The notes under the pieces: model-generated
What the model was told of the DNA's origin: nothing
The model's database searches: none
The model's input: only the letters and a program-made list of their open reading frames with translations
Shown here: piece by piece, positions 16,601-24,544 of the stretch
How the letters are laid out: the number at the start of each line of letters is the position of its first letter
How positions within the stretch are numbered: position 1 is the stretch's first letter
Position numbers and translations under genes: made by a program
Assembly: GCF_029846635.1 (NCBI RefSeq)
Contig: NZ_JARVTG010000002.1
Coordinates: 1,219,501 to 1,283,500, forward strand
Direction of reading: 5' to 3'
Length of the DNA stretch: 64,000 nucleotides
Source of the DNA: Pokkaliibacter sp. MBI-7
GTDB taxonomy: Bacteria; Pseudomonadota; Gammaproteobacteria; Pseudomonadales; Balneatricaceae

Positions 16601-18007
16601 ATGACAACAATGACCACACGCAGCACTTACGCTCTTACGCTGCTTGCCTGTCTGGTTGCCAGCAGTGCAGCCCAGGCCGCAGACCAGCCACTTAAGGCAG
16701 AAATCAGCAATACCCGCAGCACTGATCAGCACGCCACAAACGCTCAGGACAGCCATGAGCAAAGCACAAGCAGTACGCAGCAGGTCGACAGCTTCAGTGA
16801 CTGGCTGCAGCAGGGGGTGGTCTTTGGTGAACTGAAAGCCATGGCCTTCAACAAGGAGTTCAATGGCATCGTTGCCAATGAGCACACCCGCTCCTTTGGT
16901 GGCGAGCTGCAGTACCGCAGTGCGGAATACAAGGGTTTCAGCTTTGGTCTGGGCGAGTACATCGCCAATGATTTCGGCCTCAATGGCGACTCGGTGGAAT
17001 CTGAACTGCCATCAGAGAACGTCAACGTGCTGGGTAAAGCCTTCCTGCAGTACCGCTACGGCGGCATGACCGTGCGTGCCGGGCGCATGGGTCTCGATAC
17101 CCCGTTTGCCAGCAGCCTTGAAGGGCGTACATTGATTCCCGCGCTGTATGAAGGGGTAGGCGCCACCTATCAGCTGCAGGGCAATAAGGATCTCACCTTC
17201 AGTGGCTATCGCATCTATAAATACAAGCCACTGGATGAAGACAGCTTCGTCAGGGAGGATGCCGGTAGTCCGCGTGTAACCGACACCAAGATGCCGATGG
17301 TCAGCAGCAATGGCTTCACCACTCTGGGCGTCAAATATGACAAGCATTTTGGCCCCAGTGCTCAGGCCTGGTATTACGACTTCGATAAACGTGCGCAACT
17401 GGCGTACGTCGGTGGCCAGCTCCCCATCAAGGCGCTGCAGTTTGGTCGTGCTACACCCTTTATCGGTATGGATTACATCAAGGAGTGGGATACCAGTGAT
17501 CAGGTCGATCCCTACAAGAATATCGATGCCGACCTCTACTCGGTGAAGCTGGGCTTCAACTCTCCCAAACATACCGTGCTGGTGGCAGGCACCGTGGTCC
17601 CGCGCAAGGATGATGCCTTCCAGAATGGCGGCTATTTCTCCCCGTACAGCTATGCCACTTACAACGACACGCCGATTGCCACCGAACAGCCACTGGCATC
17701 GCTGGTCACCATGAACCAGCCCGGTCGTTCGCTGGCTGGCCGGTACATCTATCACGACAACCGCTTCAAGGCTGTGCTGGGGCTGACCCGCTATGACCTG
17801 GACTCAGTCGACCAGCCCTATGCGTCTTCCACCCGCAAGGTGAAGGCGGGCTTCATGATTCTCAGCTATGACGTGACCGACCGGCTGAATGTGGAATTTG
17901 AAGGCGATTATGTTGATACGCCCTACTTCGTTACCGGCGATTTCCACGCCGAACGCTTCCGCATCAGCTACAAGTTCGGCCCGAAAATGGCCGCTGCTGA
18001 ATACTGA
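16601..18007 (+). CDS. OprD-family outer-membrane porin
   Basis: 468 residues. The signal peptide has a hydrophobic core YALTLLACLVASSAAQA with cleavage near residue 26. A Ser/Thr/Gln-rich linker precedes the barrel, which carries OprD-family features: FSDWLQQGVVFGELKAM, GFSFGLGEYIANDFGLNG, VRAGRMGLDTPF and a last strand ending FRISYKFGP. OprD-type porins are usually specific for small carboxylates or aromatic acids, so this is the likely entry channel for the substrate of the local pathway. ATG 16601 follows AGGTGAAAATA. RidA follows 73 bases later. The preceding GATATATC pair suggests PadR control. The final residues after FGPKMAAAEY give an unusually non-aromatic end for a barrel. Confidence 0.85.
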   Translation: MTTMTTRSTYALTLLACLVASSAAQAADQPLKAEISNTRSTDQHATNAQDSHEQSTSSTQQVDSFSDWLQQGVVFGELKAMAFNKEFNGIVANEHTRSFGGELQYRSAEYKGFSFGLGEYIANDFGLNGDSVESELPSENVNVLGKAFLQYRYGGMTVRAGRMGLDTPFASSLEGRTLIPALYEGVGATYQLQGNKDLTFSGYRIYKYKPLDEDSFVREDAGSPRVTDTKMPMVSSNGFTTLGVKYDKHFGPSAQAWYYDFDKRAQLAYVGGQLPIKALQFGRATPFIGMDYIKEWDTSDQVDPYKNIDADLYSVKLGFNSPKHTVLVAGTVVPRKDDAFQNGGYFSPYSYATYNDTPIATEQPLASLVTMNQPGRSLAGRYIYHDNRFKAVLGLTRYDLDSVDQPYASSTRKVKAGFMILSYDVTDRLNVEFEGDYVDTPYFVTGDFHAERFRISYKFGPKMAAAEY

Positions 18008-18080
18008 CGTTAACGCGTGAGCCAGGGGCATATTACCGGGGCGTGATCGCTGATCACGCCCTCAACCAGAGGAGTGCAAA

Positions 18081-18476
18081 GTGACCCGACGCCAAAGCAT
18101 TTACGTGGATGATTTTCCCCATGCCAATCCGGTCCCGGCGGCCTGTCGCATCGACAATATGGTCTATTCCGGGGTGATCTATGGTCGTGATCCCGCCACA
18201 CAGGAAGTACCTGCCGATATGGACCAGCAGTGCCAGCTGATGTTCGCTCACGTACGGACCATCATCGAAGCCGCTGGCGGCAGTCTGGATGACATCATCA
18301 AAATCAATCTGTCACTGCGTGACAAAGCACACCGGCCACGGGTGAACCCTCACTGGGAAGCCCTGTTTCCAGACCCTGCCACCCGCCCGGCCCGTCAGGG
18401 ATACGAGATCGCCATGAGCGGCCATATTCAGGTGCAGTGCGACTTTATTGCTGTCTTGCCAGACCAACCCAACTGA
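18081..18476 (+). CDS. RidA (YjgF/UK114) family deaminase-like protein
   Basis: 131 residues. RIDNMVYSGVIYGRDPATQEVPADM, IIEAAGGSLDDIIKINLSLRDKAHRPRVN and the C-terminal IQVQCDFIAVL are the RidA trimer fold. The canonical RidA active-site Arg (in the CxxR-type strand) is not clearly present; the strand reads GYEIAMSG, so this is probably not a housekeeping RidA. GTG start after AGAGGAGTGCAAA. It lies immediately downstream of the porin gene in the catabolic locus. Members of this family include 2-aminomuconate deaminases, so it could remove an amino or imino group from a ring-cleavage product. That is inference. Confidence 0.82.
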   Translation: MTRRQSIYVDDFPHANPVPAACRIDNMVYSGVIYGRDPATQEVPADMDQQCQLMFAHVRTIIEAAGGSLDDIIKINLSLRDKAHRPRVNPHWEALFPDPATRPARQGYEIAMSGHIQVQCDFIAVLPDQPN

Positions 18477-18863
18477 GCCACAACCCCCCTCGCCCTCACC
18501 AGCATCAACACCGGCAGTACCTGTACTGCCATCACCTTCTCACCCTCTTGACGCCGTGTTTCAGCACAGCGTCTTTTTTGTCCCGACGGCGCTGCACAGC
18601 TGCCCTGTTACTGTTTTCTTCCTCCTCTTATACGTCCCCTTCTCTGCTCATTACGCACGTTACCGGGCAAAACAACCTGGCTCTGCTATGCTGCACCACA
18701 ATAATGGCAGACACCCATGCTGATAGCCTGTGGCGGCATGCTGATGGCTTGCTGTGAAGGAGCGTTGAAGAAATGGGGATGGATACAGGCAAAGATTGTA
18801 TCCATAAAAAGTCTATGCTAACTTCCGATATATCTTTTTTAAGATATATCTAAAATTATCACA
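18477..18863. other. Intergenic region before the PadR gene
   Basis: 387 bases. An 18-base hairpin (GGCAGTAC-CT-GTACTGCC, 18513-18530) follows the ridA stop and may end that transcript. The right end has a GATATATC pair. The pyrimidine-rich middle has no gene I can support. Confidence 0.55.
18827..18850. promoter_or_regulatory. Paired GATATATC boxes at the PadR gene start (autoregulation)
   Basis: GATATATC at 18827-18834 and 18843-18850 (16 bases start to start, 8 between). The second ends 13 bases before the PadR ATG and is followed by TAAAAT. The boxes therefore overlap the promoter and leader of the regulator's own gene. Confidence 0.68.
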
Positions 18864-19772
18864 ATGAAGAAAACAGCTTTGATGGATAGCGATCAAGATA
18901 ACGCGCCTGTAACGCCTGACATGGACGATTCTGTTCAGGCTGGCGCCAGCAAGAAAGGAAGTCGGGGAGGACGTAGGGGCAGCCGGCTGTTCGATTACGG
19001 TGAACTGCGTCTGCTGCTGCTGGCCATGCTCGCGGAACAGCCCAGCCATGGCTATGAGCTGATCAAGGCCATCAAAGAGCGTTTTGGTGGCTATTACTCA
19101 CCCAGCCCCGGTGTCATCTACCCTACCCTGACCTGGCTGTATGACCGGGGTTATGCGGTTATCGATACCGAAGACGGCGGCCGCAAGCGCTACAGCATCA
19201 CCAGCGAAGGCCAAGCGTTCCTGCAGGCCAACAAAGCCGCTACTGACATGCTGATGGCGCGCATAAGCCGCCCCGATGCTGGCAGCCCGCCGGAGCAAAT
19301 CGTCCGTGCCATGGACCAGCTCAAGCTGGCACTGAGCCTGCGTATGAAGCGGGCGCCGCTGGAAGAAAGCGTGCTGGATAAAATCGCCGCGGTCATTGAA
19401 GAGGCCGCAGCTCAGGTTGAGCAGCTGATGAATGCCAGCCCGGTGAGCAACGCCTACGCCCAGCATGTCGCCGAGGTCAGCACAGCTCATGCCGAGCGTT
19501 ATCTGCGCCGCCTGTGCAATCACTTCCAGCACCGCAGCCCCGTGACCAGTGATGAGCGCTCCGGGCAAATCCGTCTGTCCATCGGTGAGATCCACCTGCT
19601 GGCGACAGACAATGTACTGAAGCTCACGTTGCTGGCAGCCAGCGACGATCAGGTGCTCAAGCTACGTGACATTATCGAGAGCCACCTGCGCCTGACCGCC
19701 AGCCGCGAAGAGTTGCAGATTGACTGGCAGGTCTGTGCCCCTGCGGAAACTTCCGAATCAGCCCAGATCTGA
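18864..19772 (+). CDS. PadR-family regulator fused to a C-terminal DUF2218 domain
   Basis: 302 residues. A polar N-terminal tail (1-40) ends in a Gly/Arg/Ser-rich stretch. The PadR winged helix (about 41-120) has FDYGELRLLLLAMLAEQPSHGYELIK, YYSPSPGVIYPTLTWLYDRGY and GRKRYSITSEG, closest in my memory to the YqjI/NfeR branch. A helical dimerisation region follows (about 125-190). A DUF2218-like domain (about 207-292) has TAHAERYLRRLCNHFQHRSPV, IHLLATDNVLKLTLLAA and REELQIDW. No clear ribosome binding site precedes the ATG, and a GATATATC pair overlaps the leader. It is the only regulator between the two catabolic arms and probably controls both. Effector unknown. Confidence 0.85.
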   Translation: MKKTALMDSDQDNAPVTPDMDDSVQAGASKKGSRGGRRGSRLFDYGELRLLLLAMLAEQPSHGYELIKAIKERFGGYYSPSPGVIYPTLTWLYDRGYAVIDTEDGGRKRYSITSEGQAFLQANKAATDMLMARISRPDAGSPPEQIVRAMDQLKLALSLRMKRAPLEESVLDKIAAVIEEAAAQVEQLMNASPVSNAYAQHVAEVSTAHAERYLRRLCNHFQHRSPVTSDERSGQIRLSIGEIHLLATDNVLKLTLLAASDDQVLKLRDIIESHLRLTASREELQIDWQVCAPAETSESAQI

Positions 19773-19826
19773 AAACGCCCTGACGCTGAGCACCATTAAC
19801 CGTGCTCACCACCTCAGGAGATAAAC

Positions 19827-20402
19827 ATGAAGCCAGCAGCCTCCTCTCGGGGTTGCTGGTTATTTCACACTGATGTCCACCCCCTCAGCCGCTTCACGCG
19901 ACTGATTGCCAGCACACCCCAAAGCATGCCTTTGCTTGCCTGGCCATGTGCTACCGTTGATAAGGTCAACATTATGAACACTCATACGCTTTTTCTTAAA
20001 AAGCAGTGCTCCCGCTCTGAGCAGGAAATACTGCGCGTATTCCGAAAAATAAATGCCGTCACTATCCCGCAATTAGAGGTGGCACCATTATTAAAACGCC
20101 TGGGCATCCCAAAAGATAAGACAGAGGAATTTACTAATCTGATTGAAGGGATTGTGAGAAATTTACCGTCCATGGAATTGCTCGGCCCTAACTCACCCTG
20201 TGTATCACTGGATGAGCTGGAGCTGCTGGCGACACTCAATTACTTTTCACGTCACCCGCATAAGGCCACAGACAGCCGCGCCCTGCCTGTGGGCTCTGCA
20301 CTGGAGAACTTCCCACTGTTCAAGGCCTGTGGTCAGATGCTACACAATGCTGGCATAGGCTTTCGTGCCCGTCCCAAACCTCAGGTAGAAATAGGCGAAT
20401 AA
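19827..20402 (+). CDS. Hypothetical protein downstream of PadR
   Basis: 191 residues if started at the ATG at 19827, which has an excellent ribosome binding site (AGGAGATAAAC). An internal ATG at 19974 (142 residues) also has AAGG upstream and begins the part that looks like a folded, charged helical protein (EQEILRVFRKINAVTIPQLE, LLKRLGIPKDKTEEFTNLIE, SLDELELLATLNYFSRHP). The first 49 residues look unlike the rest (Trp, Cys and Pro rich). I do not recognise the family. It follows padR by 54 bases and is likely co-transcribed. The core is more AT-rich than the neighbouring genes, which may mean recent acquisition. Confidence 0.55.
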   Translation: MKPAASSRGCWLFHTDVHPLSRFTRLIASTPQSMPLLAWPCATVDKVNIMNTHTLFLKKQCSRSEQEILRVFRKINAVTIPQLEVAPLLKRLGIPKDKTEEFTNLIEGIVRNLPSMELLGPNSPCVSLDELELLATLNYFSRHPHKATDSRALPVGSALENFPLFKACGQMLHNAGIGFRARPKPQVEIGE

Positions 20403-20655
20403 ACCCTTACCACCTACAAATAAAAAATAAATTAAAAATAGAAAGTCAGAAAATAGAAAACCAGAATATGACACCGCTATTGCCAACCCTCGGCGCAGCA
20501 TCATTAATCAATTACCAGCCAGACAATAAAAACAAAGCTCAAAGCTAATTAAAAAGACAATGAGCAATCCGCTTCACCCAAACCCAATTACCATCCGCAT
20601 CTGTGATAAATAACAGCCTTCCCTGGCGCTCGCAGAGTGGTTCAATCCAGCACGT

Positions 20656-21456
20656 TCAGTACGTTGAGTCTTCGCTCCGGCTTACCTGAAGCTGCTTGAA
20701 CTCCGCTGCCAGTCGTGCGCTTTCCTTCACCAGTAAACCCACGTCACTGCCCACCGCTACGAAGGTGGCCCCCAGCTGCAGATAACCTTTAGCTAATGCT
20801 GGATCAGCAGTCAGTATCCCCGCCGCCTTACCATGGGTCTGGATCTGCCGTAATGCCGCCTCCACCGCCGCCTGCACCTCAGGGGCGCCGGGCTGGCCAA
20901 GAAACCCCATATCCGCCGCCAGATCTGCCGGGCCAACGAACACACCGTCCACCCCGTCTGTCGCAGCAATCTCATCAAGCGCTGCCAGACCAGCGCGGCT
21001 TTCAATCTGGAGAAGCAGGCATATTTCATCATTGGCCGTCTGCAAATAGTCAGGAATACGATTGAAGGCTGATGCCCGCGCCAGTGCTGCACCTACACCC
21101 CGAATGCCGTGCGGCGGATAACGCACAGCACGCACCAGCTCACGAGCCTGAACGGCAGATTCAACCATAGGGATCAGCAAGGTCTGCGCACCGATATCGA
21201 GAATCTGCTTGAGCAGCCAGCTCTCACCCATGGGCGCTCTGACCACCGCCTGTGTGGCTGCCCCCTGCATGGCCTGTAACTGTGCGGCCAGCAACGGGAT
21301 GTCGTTGGGAGCATGTTCACCGTCCAGCAGCAACCAGTCAAAGCCGGCACCGGCAAAGATTTCGGCGGTATAGGGACTGGTCAGGGCGAGCCACAAACCA
21401 ATTTGCGCACGCTGTTCACGCAGCGCCTGTTTGAATGTATTTCGGGGGGCAGGCAT
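20656..21456 (-). CDS. hpaI: HpcH/HpaI-family aldolase (class II pyruvate aldolase)
   Basis: 266 residues. The N-terminal GLWLALTSPYTAEIFAGAGFDWLLLDGEHAPND carries conserved acid and His residues. RAPMGESWLLKQILDIGAQTLLIPMVESA, LLLQIESRAGL (the metal-ligand Glu region) and VFVGPADLAADMGF (the metal-ligand Asp region) complete the HpcH/HpaI signature. It should cleave a 2-keto-4-hydroxy acid to pyruvate and an aldehyde. Start at ATG 21456 after TGAGGTTGTTC, eight bases from the hydratase stop. It is last in the minus-strand arm, and its substrate would be the hydrated product of the adjacent HpaH-type enzyme. Gene symbol by similarity. Confidence 0.9.
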   Translation of the reverse strand: MPAPRNTFKQALREQRAQIGLWLALTSPYTAEIFAGAGFDWLLLDGEHAPNDIPLLAAQLQAMQGAATQAVVRAPMGESWLLKQILDIGAQTLLIPMVESAVQARELVRAVRYPPHGIRGVGAALARASAFNRIPDYLQTANDEICLLLQIESRAGLAALDEIAATDGVDGVFVGPADLAADMGFLGQPGAPEVQAAVEAALRQIQTHGKAAGILTADPALAKGYLQLGATFVAVGSDVGLLVKESARLAAEFKQLQVSRSEDSTY

Positions 21457-21464
21457 GAACAACC

Positions 21465-22268
21465 TCACTCAAAGAAACAACTGACCGACCCGTAAGGGCC
21501 ATAGTCTGCAACGATGGTATCGCCGTGACGTGCTTCCACCGGTCGGATAAAGGAGCCTGCCAGCACAATCTGTCCGGCCTCAAGACCTTCGCCATATTGC
21601 GCCAGTCGGTTCGCTAGCCAGGCAATACCGCGCGCAGGATGATTCAGTACACCGGCGCCGAGCCCCGTCTCTTCCACGATGGCATTGCGGGAAACGATGG
21701 CCCCCATCCAGCGCAGATCCAGCTCATCAACACGCATGGCCCGACCACCCAGCACAACGCCGGCGTTGGCGGCATTGTCAGAGACAGTATCAACGATGGT
21801 ACGGGCCTTACCCGTCTCGGGGTCGCTGCGCAGGATGCGGGTATCGAGTATTTCCAGAGCAGGCGTGACATAGTCGGTCGCACGCAGCACGTCGATCACA
21901 CTGATATGTGGCCCGCGCAACGGCTGCTTCATGATGAAAGCAATCTCGGCCTCAATCCGCGGCTGGATAAAACGCTGTGCTGATATAGTTGCGCCGTCGT
22001 CAAACAACATGTCGTCAAACAGCACTCCGGAGTCAGGTGTATCGATATTCAAGGCGTACTGCATGGCTTTGGATGTCAGGCCGATTTTCCAGCCGATGAT
22101 TTGCCGTCCGGCAGCCAGCTTCTGCTGCACCCAGGCATTCTGCACAGCGTAGGCATCATCCAGCGTCATTTGTGGGTGTTGGAGTGACAGCAGGCCAGTC
22201 TGTATCCGGCTCTGTTCTGCCTGATCAAGGCGAGCAACGGCGGCAGCAATGTCATCACGACTGAGCAT
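21465..22268 (-). CDS. hpaH: HpaH/MhpD-type 2-oxo-alkenoate hydratase
   Basis: 267 residues. GWKIGLTSKAMQ, DSGVLFDDMLFDDG, RFIQPRIEAEIAFIM, PALEILDTRI, DTVSDNAANAGVVLGGR and EETGLGAGVLNHPARGIAWLANRL match 2-oxo-hept-4-ene-1,7-dioate hydratase (HpaH) more closely than MhpD. Metal-dependent hydration of a 2-hydroxy-dienoate gives the 4-hydroxy-2-keto acid for the following aldolase. It lies three bases from the upstream FAH gene and just before hpaI, a typical lower meta-pathway module. The related decarboxylase (DmpH type) shares this fold and cannot be fully excluded. Confidence 0.9.
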   Translation of the reverse strand: MLSRDDIAAAVARLDQAEQSRIQTGLLSLQHPQMTLDDAYAVQNAWVQQKLAAGRQIIGWKIGLTSKAMQYALNIDTPDSGVLFDDMLFDDGATISAQRFIQPRIEAEIAFIMKQPLRGPHISVIDVLRATDYVTPALEILDTRILRSDPETGKARTIVDTVSDNAANAGVVLGGRAMRVDELDLRWMGAIVSRNAIVEETGLGAGVLNHPARGIAWLANRLAQYGEGLEAGQIVLAGSFIRPVEARHGDTIVADYGPYGSVSCFFE

Positions 22269-22271
22269 AGT

Positions 22272-23141
22272 TCACCCCTCATCCGCAACGATGTTGCGCA
22301 GCAGACCGATCCCCTCAGCTTCTACTTCGACTACGTCACCGGGCTTAAGCCAGCGTGGCAGATCAAAGCGCGCGCCCGCGCCTGTGGGCGTACCGGTCAC
22401 GATGATGTCGCCCGGTATCAGAGTCGTGAAAGTCGAGATATAACTGATGATCTGGCGGAACGGGAACAGCATGCGACTGGTGCGATCCCGCTGCCGGACT
22501 TCGCCGTTGACACGGGTTTCCAGCTGGATATCTGCCAGCTGCACTTCATCCACAAAGGGCACCAGCCAGGGGCCCATGGAGCCAGAGTGATCAAAGTTCT
22601 TACCCTGAGTGACGTTGAATTTGGCATGCCGCACCCAGTCGCGCAGCGTGCCCTCATTACACAGTGTCAGCGCGGCGATATGGGATAGCGCATCTGTCTC
22701 TGCAATACGTCGACCGGTTTTGCCGATAACGATGGCGATCTCGCCTTCATAATCCAGCTGCTCACTCTCTGCCGGTCGTTGCAGCGGTTGCTGATGCCCG
22801 GTGAAAGAGCGCGGAAAGCGGATAAACAGGGAAGGATTGGCAGGCGCATCCTGACCATCCTTGTATTCTTCATTGCGGCTGGGGTAATTCACCCCTACGC
22901 AGATAATCTTTTCCGGTGCCGGAATCGGGATCTCCAGCGTCACAGCGGTCAATGGCAGATCCGCAGTCAGTGTTGCCGCCTCTTCTGCCAGCAAGGGCAA
23001 AGCCCCTGCGGCAATCACTTCACGTAAGGAGGGCCATTGCTGGCCATGGCGCTGGCTCAGGTTGACGATGCCCTGCTCCGTCACCACTCCGTAGCCCTGC
23101 CCTGTTGCAGTGGAAAAGGTCACAAATCGGCTTTGCTTCAT
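22272..23141 (-). CDS. FAH-family hydrolase/isomerase (second copy)
   Basis: 289 residues. CVGVNYPSRNEE starts the FAH domain; QLDYEGEIAIVIGKTGRRI, TQGKNFDHSGSMGPWLVPF, MLFPFRQIISYISTFTTLIPGD and VTGTPTGAGARF are family motifs with the usual metal-binding acids. The N-terminal 75 residues are the typical small beta-rich domain. ATG 23141 follows GGAGGCCGAT; the longer frame starts with TTG and is rejected. It is co-directional with the amidohydrolase upstream and the hydratase downstream, so it probably acts on the ring-cleavage product before the hydratase step. It is only moderately similar to the FAH protein at 13790. Confidence 0.9.
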   Translation of the reverse strand: MKQSRFVTFSTATGQGYGVVTEQGIVNLSQRHGQQWPSLREVIAAGALPLLAEEAATLTADLPLTAVTLEIPIPAPEKIICVGVNYPSRNEEYKDGQDAPANPSLFIRFPRSFTGHQQPLQRPAESEQLDYEGEIAIVIGKTGRRIAETDALSHIAALTLCNEGTLRDWVRHAKFNVTQGKNFDHSGSMGPWLVPFVDEVQLADIQLETRVNGEVRQRDRTSRMLFPFRQIISYISTFTTLIPGDIIVTGTPTGAGARFDLPRWLKPGDVVEVEAEGIGLLRNIVADEG

Positions 23142-23330
23142 ATCGGCCTCCAAATTTCCGGCTCCTGTGTCTGCTCAGGCAGATGCCTGCCAGATGGCGG
23201 GCTGACTGAATCGATGGATAAGGGCTTACACCCGATGACAGGTGGCAGGCATCAGCCCTGCACACGCGGTTGCAGAGAGGTCAGCCAGGACAGCAGGCGC
23301 TCTGCCCACTGTCTGGCTGCTGGATAACAA

Positions 23331-24386
23331 TCAGTCCAGATTGAACATGCGAGTGGCATTGCCACCGAGGATGTTGGCCTTGTCTTCGTCACTGATATTC
23401 AGCGACTCAATGGTCTCGATACCGGTGAAGAACCAGTCCTTGCGGATAGGATAAGAACTGCCGTAAAGGATGTTGGTGCTGCCCACCACTTTGACGGCGG
23501 CTTCCAGTTGGGCCTTACCCCACTGCGGCGCACCTGAAGTGTCAAAGAAGATATTGTTATGCAGATGGTCACGCAGATTGCCAGTGGTGGCCTGGAAGCG
23601 ATCAACCGTATCGTTGAACTTGTGCTGTGGCGGAACCAGCATGTCGGCAAACGCATAGAAGGCACCACCCAGCATGGAGTGGATAAACTTGAGGTTGGGC
23701 AGTTCATCGAACATGCCACTGAACAGCTCACGGCCTACTGCGGTCGCCTGATCAATACAGCGGCCGAACTGACGGCGCTGATTGGTGTAAGGCAGCACCG
23801 AGTTGTAGTCCACTGGCAGCGGTGTATGGTGCACCACTACAGGCACCTTCAGGTCATTGAGGAACTTCAGGTACGGGCGGAAAAGCGGGTCATCCAGGTA
23901 GACCTGACCATAGTGAGCGACAATCTGCGCCCCACGAAAGCCAAGTTCGTTCAGGCAACGGTCGACCTCACGCAGGCATTCATCAGTGCCGTAAGGGGGC
24001 ACGACCGCCAGCGCAGACATATGGCCATCACTGCGTTTGACGTAGTCAGCCATGCGCGAGTTGACTTCCTTGCAGGTCTCCAGATCCAGCCACTCCTGCC
24101 ACACAGGCAAACGGAAGATGGCATGATCCACACCGGCTTTTTCCATATCAGCCAGCTGGCTTTCCAGCGTGTACTGGCCTTCAGCGTAGTTCAGGTTAAT
24201 GTAGCCCTTGGGCTGCTCAACGATCAGCTGATGCAGGTCTTTACCTTCGATCTTTTCTACCCGGGTGTGTACGCCGTATTGACGGGGCACGCAATTCAGG
24301 AAGGAATTCAGCAGTTTTTTATCGGAGAACAATTCACCGGGTAACCAGTGCATATTGGCATCAATGATTTTTTTGGTGTTAGCCAT
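23331..24386 (-). CDS. Amidohydrolase-2 (ACMSD-like) protein with altered metal/catalytic residues
   Basis: 351 residues of the amidohydrolase-2/ACMSD fold, whose members are mostly decarboxylases or C-C/C-O hydrolases of aromatic catabolism. The N-terminal HxH motif reads Asn11-x-His13 (IIDANMHWLPG). The C-terminal GSDYP motif, which normally carries the catalytic Asp, reads Gly-Ser-Ser311-Tyr-Pro. The inner VVVHHTPLP, KFIHSMLGGAF and ILGGNATRMFNL are retained. I confirmed both substitutions by reading the codons. ATG follows AAGGGAAGTTAATT. It lies between the FAD monooxygenase and the second FAH gene. It may work without the usual metal, or with a different one. Its reaction is unassigned. 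Confidence 0.82.
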   Translation of the reverse strand: MANTKKIIDANMHWLPGELFSDKKLLNSFLNCVPRQYGVHTRVEKIEGKDLHQLIVEQPKGYINLNYAEGQYTLESQLADMEKAGVDHAIFRLPVWQEWLDLETCKEVNSRMADYVKRSDGHMSALAVVPPYGTDECLREVDRCLNELGFRGAQIVAHYGQVYLDDPLFRPYLKFLNDLKVPVVVHHTPLPVDYNSVLPYTNQRRQFGRCIDQATAVGRELFSGMFDELPNLKFIHSMLGGAFYAFADMLVPPQHKFNDTVDRFQATTGNLRDHLHNNIFFDTSGAPQWGKAQLEAAVKVVGSTNILYGSSYPIRKDWFFTGIETIESLNISDEDKANILGGNATRMFNLD

Positions 24387-24544
24387 AATTAACTTCCCTT
24401 TTGTATAAACATTTCTTGCATTAAAAACGGAATACGTCAGCTATTTTTATCCGGCGATATTCGCTGACTATCATTTATGGACCAACTGCGAATAGCAGCT
24501 AGCCTTCCCCGAATTGAATATTTTTCTCTTAGTGAAAGACTGCA

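Noticed and set aside
23559..24344. 261-residue open frame opposite the amidohydrolase gene
   Set aside because: Shadow of the amidohydrolase coding strand, with no ribosome binding site and no recognisable motif.
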